Source of the DNA: Coffea arabica
Taxonomy: Eukaryota > Streptophyta > Magnoliopsida > Gentianales > Rubiaceae
Direction: 5' to 3'
DNA length: 64,000 nt
Assembly (NCBI RefSeq): GCF_036785885.1
Contig: NC_092312.1
Location: 14,960,001-15,024,000 of the forward strand
The position numbers were made by a program, and so were the translations under genes. Each line of letters starts with the position of its first letter. Position 1 is the first letter of the stretch. The notes beneath the pieces were generated by a model, which saw only the letters and a list, made by a program, of their open reading frames with translations, searched no databases and had not been told where the DNA came from. Below are positions 11,168 to 21,500 of this stretch, piece by piece.

Positions 11168-14100
11168 CTAGCATCTAAAATTGGGATTCACCCATTCTTC
11201 ATCTAACCAGATGTTTAGAGCATGAATGCTCAGTTTGATACTTCCTATTTTCCTAGAATTAGCAAAAAGAATAGAGCACTGTTGAAACAAAGTACCAATG
11301 GATCTAATGTCCTCAATTAGAGTGGCCATCAGCTGGTTGTTGTACGTTGCTGCTGTTATATTTTCTACCAGCTTGCGATTGTCAAGTTCTACTTTGACAT
11401 TCCTCCAGCCTTGGCCTGCAACTTTCAGCAGTGCTAATCTGACCGCAACAGCTTGGTCTTGTAATGTATCCCCGGATGACCTTCTCTAAGTGCCCATGCT
11501 GCTTGCATTTGTCCCAAGTTATCTATGGCTGTGATTCCAATCCCCACTGCTGCTTGCCTTCTGTCCTGATGCGTATGGATCTTCAATGATATACCAGTGT
11601 GGCTCTCATGTTGAGCCTGGACAGTCCGTTGCTGTATCGTTGTTTCCTGAGTGCTTCTTCTTGGATTCTCCCCTTTGTTAGCTTCATTATATTCAGACCA
11701 CTCCTGCTGTGCCTTCTCAATGATCTTGAATGGCACCTTTTCCTTATTATTAAACTCTCTATTATTCCTGGATTTCCATATCTGCCAGAGAATGTTAATG
11801 GTAATATTCACTTGATCCTCCACACCTCTACTTGCTTGAGCTTCCTGGATTGCGGACCACCATTTGTTGAAGTTGTCAGATAGATGTTCTATCCCATCCC
11901 ACTGCACTGGCGCCATTTTCCAAATCTCCTTCACTTTAGCACATTGCAGCAGCATGTGTTCTATCGTTTCCTCCATCTCACCACATCCAGTACATATGGG
12001 GTTCCCTAACTTTGTTCTTGTGAAAATTGCCTCCTTAACTGGGAGACCCCCATGCAAACATTTCCAAATGAAAACCTTTAGTTTCTGACTTACCTTCTGC
12101 TGCCACAATGAATTCCATATCTTGGAGTTAGTTCCTTCAAAGCTTGTTCCAGCATCCTCCTTCCTTCTTGTGTACTTGTTTTCCTCTGCCTTCAGCCAAG
12201 CTTTATAACCAGAATGAACTGTGTACTGTCCAGCCTGGGAATGCATCCAGAAATAGTTGTCCTCATATCCTATTACACTTAATGGTATACTCAATATTCT
12301 CTCCGCATCCTGTGAGTTAAACGTTTTGAATATCAGGACTCTATTCCATCTGTTGTGCCTGATCAAGTCAGACACTAATGTCAGTTGACACCCCAATGGC
12401 CTTGTAGTAGTTGGTTTCCCTTCCACTGTTCCTGGGATCCAATTATCTTCCCATATTCTGGTACCTCTCCCATTTCCAATCTTCCTCCTAGTTCCTTCTT
12501 GCAATTCCTTTCTTACTCCTGCTAAGCTCTGCCAGATCCAAGAAGCATTTTGCGGTACTTTGCCATTGAAAAGTGATTGCTTGGGGTAGTACTTCTCCTT
12601 CAGTACTCTACTAACTAACAAATTTGGCTGTGTTATTAGTTTCCAGATCTGTTTAGCCAATAGAGCCTTGTTAAACAGCTTCAAATCTTTAAAGCCCATT
12701 CCTCCATTGCTTCTCTTAGCTGTCAACTTCTTCCAGCTTATCCAGTGCAACTTTTTTTTTCCATCAGCATCACCCCACCAGTAATCAGCCATTTTCGAAC
12801 TGATTTCTTTACATATCTTGTTGGTTAGTCTGAAGCAGGACATAGTGTAGGTAGGCATTGCCATTGCCACAGCTTTAATCATTATTTCCTTCCCTGCTTG
12901 GCTTAACAACTTATTCCTCCATCCTTTCAGTTTCTTATCTATTGAGTTCCTTACGAATCCGAATACCTGCTCTTTTGATCTTGTTATTACCATTGGCAAC
13001 CCAAGATACTTGCCTTGTTCAACCTGTGTAATGGATCCCATCGCATGACATACTTCACTCTTCACAGCTGGCAAGGTGTTTTTGCTGAATAAGACTGAGG
13101 ACTTATCCATATTAATGAGTTGCCCTGTTGCTTCTTCATACACTTTGAGGATCCTTTTCAGCTTCTCTGCTTCTTGTTTGTTGGCTTTACAGAACACCAA
13201 GGAATCATCTGCAAAGAACAAATGAGTTATTGTAGGCGCCCTTCTGCAAATTTTTATACCTGTCAGCTCCTTATCTATCTTAGCTTGCTGCAGCAAACTT
13301 GAAAGTCCTTCTGAGCAAAGCAGAAATAGGTAAGGGGAAAGTGGGTCGCCCTGCCTGATACCTCTTGAGGGGGTGACAAACTCCTTGTGCTCACCATTAA
13401 TATTGAAGGAGTAGGTTACTGTACTTATGCATGCCATGATCCAGTTTACCCAAGTTGAGCAAAAGCCCATTTTTTCCATTATAGCCTTCAAGAAGCTCCA
13501 TTCCACTCTGTCATAGGCTTTAGACATGTCCAGTTTCACTGCCATAGAGCCTACACTACCTTGCCTTTTGTTTTTTAGATAGTGCATTAACTCATGAGAA
13601 AGGATGACATTGTCTAGAATTTGCCTACCTGGTACAAATGCAGATTGACTTTTGCTGATGCATCTACTTAGGAAAGGCTTTAGTCTGTTAACAAGGATTT
13701 TTGCTAATGCTTTATAGACCACTTGACAAAGACTAATAGGCCTATACTGGTTAATCTCTGTAGGACAATCAACTTTTGGGATCAAGGAGATAACCGTATG
13801 GTTTATGGCTTTGAGAATGACTCCATGATGAAAGAAACCTTGGACTGCATTTACCAAATCCTTTTTAATAAGACTCCAGAATTTTTGAAAAAAGAGGGGG
13901 GACATGCCATCATTTCCAGGAGCCTTATTAGGATCCATTGAAAAAAATGCATTCTTTATTTCATTTTCATCCACTTTTTTGGTCAAATCCTTGTTCATAT
14001 GTTCAGTTATAGTTATAGGAATCCCCGTTAAGATCTCCTCTAGCTGCCCATTTGCTGTCGATCTGAACAAGTCCACATAATATTTGGCTATTTCCCCACC

Positions 14101-15284
14101 CAGTTCTTCATCATTGGTAGTCCATTCTCCACTCTCCTTTCTCAACTTCTGCAACCTATTTCTCTTCCTTCTTCCTTTCACCGTTGCATGGAAAAACTGA
14201 GTATTTTTATCCCCCTCCTTAAGCCACCTCAATCTTGACTTTTGATTCCAAAAAGCTTCTTCCTCCTTATATGCCTTTTTCAATTGTCCCTTCATATCCT
14301 GTACTTGTTGCTTCTTGTTATCTCCATTAGATGCCTTGATTTCCTCAATCTGGCTTTTGCACCATTTAATTTTTTCGGAGGAATTTCCTTTCTTGCTACT
14401 GCTCCACTTTAGTAACTCAATTCTGCAATTCTTAATTTTCTCTTTTACCTTGAACCATCTTGTTCCAACACATGGAATGTCCCAGGCTTTCTTAACCACT
14501 TCCTCAACCTCACTTTGTTGGAGCCACCTCTTGTCAAACTGGAATCTCTTTCTTCTTTGCTTTCTGTCCTTCTGAGTTTCCAGTAATAACATACTATGAT
14601 CAGAAGCCTGGGATTCTATATGAGTACAGTTTGCTTCCTCATAACATTTGGACCATTCTAAAGTGCATAAACCTCTGTCCAATCTTTCTTTTACCTCTCC
14701 AGGCCCATACCAGTTGTTGCTCCATGTCCACGGCTTCCCTTCATAACCCACATCAACCAACTGATTATCATTTATGAAATTCCTGAAGTCTTGAAAGCTC
14801 CCATTATCTCTTACCCTTCCACCCCATTTTTCATCATTTGAAGTAATGTCGTTAAAGTCTCCCATGATTATCCATTTTGCTCCCCAGATTGATTTCCTTT
14901 TATTTATAACTTCCCATTGTTTCCTTCTTATCTGACCATCACAACTAGCATATATACCAATAAACCACCAACTTTCCTTGTTCTCTTTGTCTTCCACTTT
15001 TGCCTCAATAGTGAAGGCTGTTCCTAGAACTTCAGAGATATTCACCTCATTATTCCACAGTAAGGCCATGCCGCCAATTCTGTTCATTGCTTCCACTATA
15101 AAGCTATTTTCAAAATCCAGAATTTTTTTAACTTTTTCCATGTAGTTTTTCCTATTTTTTTGTTTCACTTAGGAAAATAATATTTGGGGAGAGGAGTCTG
15201 TTTTCCTCCTTCAGATGGGGAACTGTCAAGGGGCTGGGTCAAGGGGCTCCCAGCACCTTGACAGTTCCACACCAGAGCCCTCAT
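11168..15284 (-). pseudogene. LINE ORF2: AP endonuclease, reverse transcriptase, zf-RVT and RNase H-like domain (three frame breaks)
   Basis: ORF2 copies LINE RNA by target-primed reverse transcription. The true start is an ATG at 15284, giving MRALVWNCQG; it overlaps the ORF1 stop by ATGA. A 13 bp duplication near 15229-15255 shifts the frame, and an extra A near 15160 shifts it again after LSETK. The frame is then open for about 1,240 codons: endonuclease (IIMGDFND, then SDHSMLLL), RT with FADDSLVF near 13200, and a zinc finger (CTGCGEMEETIEHMLLQC). A missing G near 11480 shifts the RNase H-like tail, which continues to a stop at 11168. In that tail the first acidic residue is replaced (KIHTHQD for a usual KINTDxA) and the second is Q in DQAVAVRLAL, so RNase H is likely inactive. 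Confidence 0.9.
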
Positions 15285-15790
15285 GAATGGTTGAGAGACC
15301 ATACTGGGCTGGTCTCTTCCACCCTCTTGTCCCGGCCAAAAACGGTCTCCCCATTCCCCACTTTATTCCTCTTAGTGGTTGTATCCACATCTGCCGTCTC
15401 TACCATTTCCTCATCCACAATGTGCAGTTTCCTCTTGGTGTTCAGCTCAGATCCATGTTCCAAATTCTGCAGTTCTCTCAGGGGGGTTCTATTTCTTACA
15501 CTTATCTTGTTTAACAGTTTCACCTTCCTCCCTCTCCTTGTTCCTACACATTTAGCTTGAACAGGCTCCTCCCCATCCACCTGCATAGCTGTCTTCATAC
15601 TTCCTCCATCATCCAACTCATTAGTTTGAATCCTGTTCCCCATCTCTCCTGCTGCAGATGGCTCCATTTCAGATATCTCCTTCCCATTCTCCCTTGATTC
15701 TGGTCCAGGTGTCTGCTCTTCACCTTTGCTCATCTCCTCCACCTTCTTAGACCAATCCGTCTCTTGTGCCTCCTGTATATCCTCATCTTT
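15281..15790 (-). pseudogene. LINE ORF1, C-terminal part only
   Basis: A hydrophilic, charged segment ends in SPVWSLNHS, with the stop overlapping the ORF2 start by one base pair pattern (ATGA). It contains basic patches (RRGRKVK, TTKRNK) typical of the tail of plant L1 ORF1, the nucleic-acid-binding protein. The usual N-terminal domain and zinc knuckle are missing because the element is 5'-truncated near 15790. Open frame beyond that point belongs to the A-rich repeat and is not ORF1. Confidence 0.65.
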
Positions 15791-16620
15791 CGAAGGAAAA
15801 TATACATTGACAAAAAAATAAGAAAACAAACAGATACAAAAAACAAAGACCACTTTCGAAGGAAGAAAAATCTCATAGAAGGAAACATCCAACTACAAAA
15901 AAAAAAAAAGCACCACGGACACCAACAAAACATATAGTTGGCCTTAAAAATCCACATAAGCAAAAAAAACGTAAAAAATACATTTTCAAAAAAAATATAC
16001 AAAGAAATAAGAAAACAAACAGATACAAAAAACAAAGACCACTTTCGAAGGAAGAAAAATCTCATAAAAGGCAACATCCAACAAAAAAAAAAAAAGGGAC
16101 CACGGACACCAACAAAACATATAGTTGGCCTTAAAAATCCACATAAGCAAAAAAAAGGTAAAAAATACATTTTTAGAAAAACCATCAAACAAGAAAGACA
16201 AAATCTGTACAAAAGCTCATTCGATAAACCATATACAAGAAGTTCCAACAAAAAAGCGAAAAAAGACGAAGGAAAATCAAACCAGCAATAAATTCCAACA
16301 AGAAGTCATTATTTACTTGTTACAATTACAACAAAGAAAAATCTCATAAAAGGCCACATCCAACAAAAAAAAAAAGGACCATGGACACCAACAAAACATA
16401 TAGTTGGCCTTAAAAATCCACATAAGCAAGAAAAAGGTAAAAAATACATTTTCAGAAAAACCATCGAACAAGAAAGACAAAATCTGTACAAAAACTCATT
16501 CGATAAACCATATACAAGAAGTTCCAACAAAAAAGGGAAAAAAGACGAAGGAAAATCAAACCAGCAATAAATTCCAACAAGAAGTCATTATTTACTTGTT
16601 ACAATTACAACAAGAATTAA
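15791..16620. repeat. Compound A-rich tandem repeat (three copies of one core, two of a tail)
   Basis: A core of about 120 bp (from aagaaaaatctcat through ccaacaaaacatatagttgg and aaaaatccacataag to aaaaatacatttt) occurs near 15868-15987, 16052-16174 and 16336-16453. A segment aagaaaacaaacagatac, about 50-60 bp upstream of the core, is shared by the first two copies only. A tail of about 160 bp (from gaaaaaccatc to ttacttgttacaattacaac) follows the second and third cores (about 16175-16333 and 16454-16612). Several long open frames on both strands come from this repeat and are not genes. Confidence 0.85.
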
Positions 16621-18595
16621 AAAAAACAGTAAGAAACGCCTCCTCTTCTTTCTTGTTTATGGAACCCTAGAAGGTAAAAAACAAAAACCATAAAAGAGAA
16701 CAACAGAGGCAATACCTTAAAAAAGCCAGTAAAACAAGATGAAAAAATGACCTCAATCTCATTCTTTTTCAATTCAATTTAACCAACCTTATGGTCCTAT
16801 GTGGGAAAAAATTGCAGAAATATTACTTCATATTTCTATTTTGAACTTTACTAACTCTCTCGTTTTAAGAACATATAATTGCAGTCCAAAATTACAGTTT
16901 TATTCTTATTATTGAAGTTTGACTTGATAACGCAAGTGCACATTATGCGGCTAAAAATTTTATGGGTAAAAAATCGAACCACAACCATGTTGCTTGTGAA
17001 AACCAGGACTCTCATGATCTTGTGCTATTCCCTAATCTTTTAACAAATTACCTCAAATGCCAACTATTTGTTGTTCATCACCACCACCCAATCCTTGCTC
17101 CATAAATCCTTCCACCCCCGCAGCTCCCCTGAATCATCACCATCCTATCATTGCTTCACGGCCCTTTCCTTGTCTATAACGACCGCTCAAGATTGCTCTG
17201 TCAACCTTCTCTAGAGGAGTAGAACCCTCTATTCCTTACTTTACAATTCTTGGTCCTCCCTTTGAACAAAAAAAAAAAAAATTATGTCGAAAAAATATAT
17301 TTTTGGTAATCTTTAATTCCACAATCAATATTGCACCATATACAGAAGTTTATCTGTTGATTACGAGAGAAGGTATACAATGAAGAAGAACATGGAAAAA
17401 TGTTGCAAAGTTGTGCAGTCGATTTTGGTTTTTGAAAACTAAAATAGAAGAAATGGACTAAATTTAATTCCCGAGTACTAAACTTGGAATTTTAAGGATG
17501 AAAAGAAAACATGTTTGAAACAAAGATTAAAGTTGGCTTCTTTTCTTTATATCTTTTCTTGTTATCAATTATGGAAATTGTTACCAGCACCCCTGTTGAT
17601 CTTTTAACTATGACAAATGCCTTATCCTTCACCCTTTTTGTAACCCTCTCAACCCTCCCCATACGCTTGTCACCCTCACCCTACCTTCACTTATTTTATA
17701 GCAGCCCATTTTCATGAATTTGTAATTAAAAGTAAAATAGGAGTATTTTATTCCTTTTACATGAGTAAAAAAAATCAAGTGGAGTGCTATTATTAACATA
17801 TAAAGGATACTTCCCTTAATTATTTTGTTTGGTTCATGAGCTGCAAATTCATTTTTGCACTTGCATTCTTGTCGACGGGATGTGCCCAACACTTTCAGGC
17901 TAAAAGCTGATCAAAGTTGTAGTTTAGACCAAAATGACACATTTTGCAAAATATGAGGGACCCAAGCTGTTAATTTCAAATATGAGAGATTTAAATAGTA
18001 GAAGGTGTTACTGCAAAGGACTATGCTTGTGATTTTCCCTTTTACATTTATGGCTTACTTCTTTTCTTGGGCAGGCATGTTTAGTTCACAGGCCAGACTG
18101 TTCATGCATAATGCACAGTACAAAGGGACACTAGCACTTGCGCTCCAGTGATTCCAGTGCGTCTCTGGGAATTATCATAAAAAATGAATAAAGACTCGGC
18201 AATGGACTGTGGCTCACTCGATAATGTTTCGTCCAACTTGGGCTAACAATAGTTTTACAAGTTGTTTGTTGGCTACTCAAGTTAGCTACTGTAATAGTTT
18301 GTTTGGCATTAAATTTTCACCGTCAATTTTCTTAAGTACTACGAATTGAGCACTTTTTTTTAATAAGATTATAAGAATTCATAATAGTGGGCGTAATACA
18401 AACAAATTATAAGTCAAACTAATCCATAGATTAGAGGCAGGCAAAGAAACCCGTTGACCGACTAACCCAATCTGCTCCAAAAATTAAATTACCTGATTCG
18501 TATTATTTGATTAGGTCAGAAGAGGGTCTAGTATTCACTTATATGCAAGAAAGGTTAGGATTTGAAATTTAAGAACCCATGGGTATTCAACCCGT

Positions 18596-18597
<2 letters not shown>
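16621..18597. other. Intergenic AT-rich sequence, no gene seen
   Basis: No coding similarity or RNA gene is recognised. A short pyrimidine-rich host-like stretch lies near 17050-17250. The right (5') Helitron end could be in this interval, but no convincing TC terminus was found. Confidence 0.4.

Positions 18598-18639
<42 letters not shown>
18598..18639. repeat. (AT)n microsatellite
   Basis: About 40 bp of uninterrupted AT dinucleotides. Confidence 0.95.
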
Positions 18640-18641
<2 letters not shown>

Positions 18642-19139
18642 CATTTTTCATTTTTATATACATCTACAAAATCTTATTTTTAGAGCTAATCAAACAATTT
18701 CATTAAACAAATTACACCCCAAATATGAGAGACTATAATTGTTTATAAGATTCATTTGTGAGGTCATCATCCTATACTCTTGGAAACGAGTTTAATTGGT
18801 GTAGAATATATAAAAAAGAAACGGGTAATTCTTATTGCAATTTTCATTGATTTTGGATTCTTTTATTTTTTCCTTTTTCTTTTATTCTCTTTGCATGTTT
18901 GTTTTTGGGCATATATGCTGAATCTTAGATGACAACGTGAAATACAAAATCAAATTAACAATTTTTAAAAAAAATAATGAGAGGGGCAAGGCAGGTACCG
19001 CTGATTTGATACCTATCCCGGGCCTATTCTAGTCATGTGTTACTTGTTGACATGCGAGATGGTTAGGGTCAAAAAAATGAATAACCCACAAAGTACGAGT
19101 TAGGTTAAGTTAATGCCATATAGGGCGGGGTATCTAACT

Positions 19140-19440
19140 CGTGCCGACTCCTACTACAAAAGGTAGAAACTACAATTCAATATTACTAGAAACTAGCTCA
19201 CGTATAGGAGAAAAAACTCACATTAATGACTCAAGTTGGGCGGTAAGCGTTGGAAAATAGTTGACCTATAAGGTGTGGATCGAGCTAACAAAATGTGCCG
19301 CATGAAGTAGGTACCCCAGCCATGCTTACCTTTACCACAAATGGTGGAAATTACAATTCAATATTACTCAAACTAACCCACATAAAATGGGAGCAAACAC
19401 TCACTACATTAGTGAGACTTGAATCCAAAACTTACAGGAT
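19140..19440. repeat. Diverged direct repeat, two copies of about 100 bp
   Basis: The block around ggtagaaactacaattcaat near 19160 recurs as ggtggaaattacaattcaat near 19344, with the following 70 bp also related (ttactag/caaactagctcac and ggagmaaaactcac). It looks like a degenerate repeat element; its class is not recognised. Confidence 0.6.
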
Positions 19441-20333
19441 TTGAAATCTCAAACTTGACCATTAAACCAAAGTCTCATTAATTAGACTTGAACCTAGGAC
19501 TTAAATATTGGAAGTGCTTAAGTCATTAGCCAATAGAGTTATTTAATTAAGTTGTTAGCTAATAAAGCTAATAAATAACTCCTACGTTGAGCCCTCGAGT
19601 GAAGTATAGATCACACATGCAGGCTGAAGCATGCAAGGAAGACTAGTCTTATATATTGGTATTTTGACCTAATTGCTTAAAATAGTTTCTTTGAACAACA
19701 TAGAATATCACACAAGCTTTTGTGTTAATTACATGAACACACAAGAGATGCTTTGCGCTACCAGACACCACGCGTACCATTCTTAAACTCACCTCACTTC
19801 TATTTCTTACAATAATACTCTATTTATTACACTACTAACTCCACTCACACGCTTTACTCTGTTCACTTGCTATCTTTCACTCCACTTCCACAACATGCAA
19901 ATGATCTCACCGTCACAACTCTTTATAGCCAAATGACTTGAAAGATATGTGGCTGCCAAGTCCTCCAAACTTTCACCACAAGGACAATGGAATTAATAAC
20001 GTTGCAAAGACCAATTGGACAATAGGATTGGATGATTAGAGAAATAGCATAATATGAGTAAAACTCCAAAGTTTCATAAACAACTCCATGAGTAAGGAAA
20101 TTCAGACAAAACTTAGTAACTTCATCAATCGATAAATAAATCAAATTTGCGCCACTCTGCAGCATGGGAGTGCAAAAGGACTGTTTCTCGGTCCCCTTCT
20201 CTATGCCGGTGAGTTTTGCTTCTTTCCTTCCAATTTGTAGTGTTAGATGTTAATTCTTACTATGATTTCAGTAGTTTTTAATGCAGTAGTAAAAAGGTGC
20301 TTAGTTATAAGGTTTTTAGATTCTTTATATATA
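19441..20333. other. Intergenic sequence, no gene seen
   Basis: AT-rich, with stops in all frames except short open stretches without similarity. A pyrimidine-rich stretch of short C/T words lies near 19790-19890. Confidence 0.4.
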
Positions 20334-20915
20334 GGGTTAATCACATTTTGGCCCCTTGAATTTTGAGGGTGGTTTCACTTTACCATTATCAATCTTAAAA
20401 GGATACATTTTAGCACCATAAAAATCAGTCAAAGTTAGAAATGAAAAAAAGCAAGTGCAACAACATTATTGACTTTTTATTTATGAGGTCGTTTATAACA
20501 TACTATTATTTTCTCTACGATGTCTATTATGCAAAAGCTAAAAAAGTTTACAATTAGTTCACTAATATATGCTTAAAATTTTTCTTGCTAGATTAATGTT
20601 CACTTTTTATATATTTTTTGTTCAATTGATTAAGACTTTCAATCAAACAATAAGGATATGTAACATAATAATAACTATAAATAGAATTAGAAAATTTTTG
20701 AAAAAATGAGGTAATATTAAACTTATTCTTTTTTTTTAAAAATAACTTCGACAACAAATGGGCAATGTTGTCATAACACTTACCTTTCTTTCATGGAGTT
20801 GAGGTTATCAAAGTTAACTAGTTCTCATAGAGGTGAAGCGTAAATTTTTAAGATTAACAGTAATCAAGTGTGAATTCCCCACCCAAAACTTAGAGGGGCA
20901 AAATGTTATTAACCC
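20334..20915. mobile_element. Inverted-repeat element (582 bp), class unknown
   Basis: The ends are inverted copies of about 40 bp: gggttaatcacattttggcc at the left and, reversed, gggttaataacattttgccc at the right, each followed by a related C/G-rich stretch. The interior is AT-rich without coding. A comparable element with a gggcaaattacacttcaccc end lies at 46529-47041. Target-site duplication is unclear. Confidence 0.6.
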
Positions 20916-21500
20916 TTGTAAGTTGTGGTTGGGATTTATTATACTCTATGACCAGTTTGAGTAAAAACAGAAAGGTCTTGCAGCACTTTAATTTTAAATC
21001 AAATTAAGTTAGCGATTGTTGGCTTTTCGAACCCAAAAGTGGAGAGAGGTATTCGCATGTGGCAAACCGTTTCCCATGTCACCCAGTATTAACGCAAAAT
21101 GCTGATTTTTTGTGAATCATTGAAGTGAAGTTTTATACGTTTCTTCCATCCCTGCATCATGAAATGGAATAGGCATTTCCGTTTTGATTGAGAGATTGCC
21201 AAGCCAGGTGGAAATGTCGTTCAGTCTCGGTAACTCTCTTTCACCACAAGTACTGGCAAGAATTCTGCAATTACATTTTTCATCTTCTCTTGAATTACAT
21301 TTCTTTAACCTTTTAAAATAGAAACCCCATAAAGCGTGACCGCCCCAAACCCAAATATAACATGTCGCTGTGACGGGTCGCCCCATTTACCCGGCTAACC
21401 GCCTTTATCTTCCTTCGTTCACCCCGTAACAAAATCCCTAACTCTCCCCTTCCCCTCTTTCTCACTGAAGAAGAAAAAATTGTCCAAAATCCAAAGAAAA
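20916..21500. promoter_or_regulatory. Upstream region of the cwf21-type gene
   Basis: Intergenic sequence leading to the start codon at 21501. It becomes less AT-rich near 21310-21470, with a C/T-rich 5' leader of short pyrimidine words. No clear TATA box was found, as is common for housekeeping plant genes. Confidence 0.3.

Larger units (their letters stand above)
11039..15806 (-). mobile_element. L1-type LINE, 5'-truncated in ORF1, with candidate target-site duplication
   Basis: A non-LTR retrotransposon lies on the minus strand. Its 3' end is marked by a T run on the plus strand (11056-11064, preceded by alternating AT). It carries an ORF1 tail, an ORF2 with endonuclease, reverse transcriptase, zinc-finger and RNase H-like domains, and ends in ORF1 near 15790. 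The flanks share an imperfect 15-16 bp sequence (caaagaaaatatata at 11039-11053; cgaaggaaaatataca at 15791-15806), a candidate target duplication. Similar A-rich DNA on both sides suggests that it landed inside the Helitron or its flank. Confidence 0.85.

Noticed and set aside
15730-16670. Several long open frames on both strands in the A-rich repeat, including hydrophobic 'membrane' proteins
   Set aside because: They are products of the A/T-rich tandem repeat; the same peptides recur with each copy and match no family.
18430-19150. Possible hAT-like element with tagaggcaggca and a reversed relative near 19150
   Set aside because: The ends match poorly and the flanks show no 8 bp duplication.
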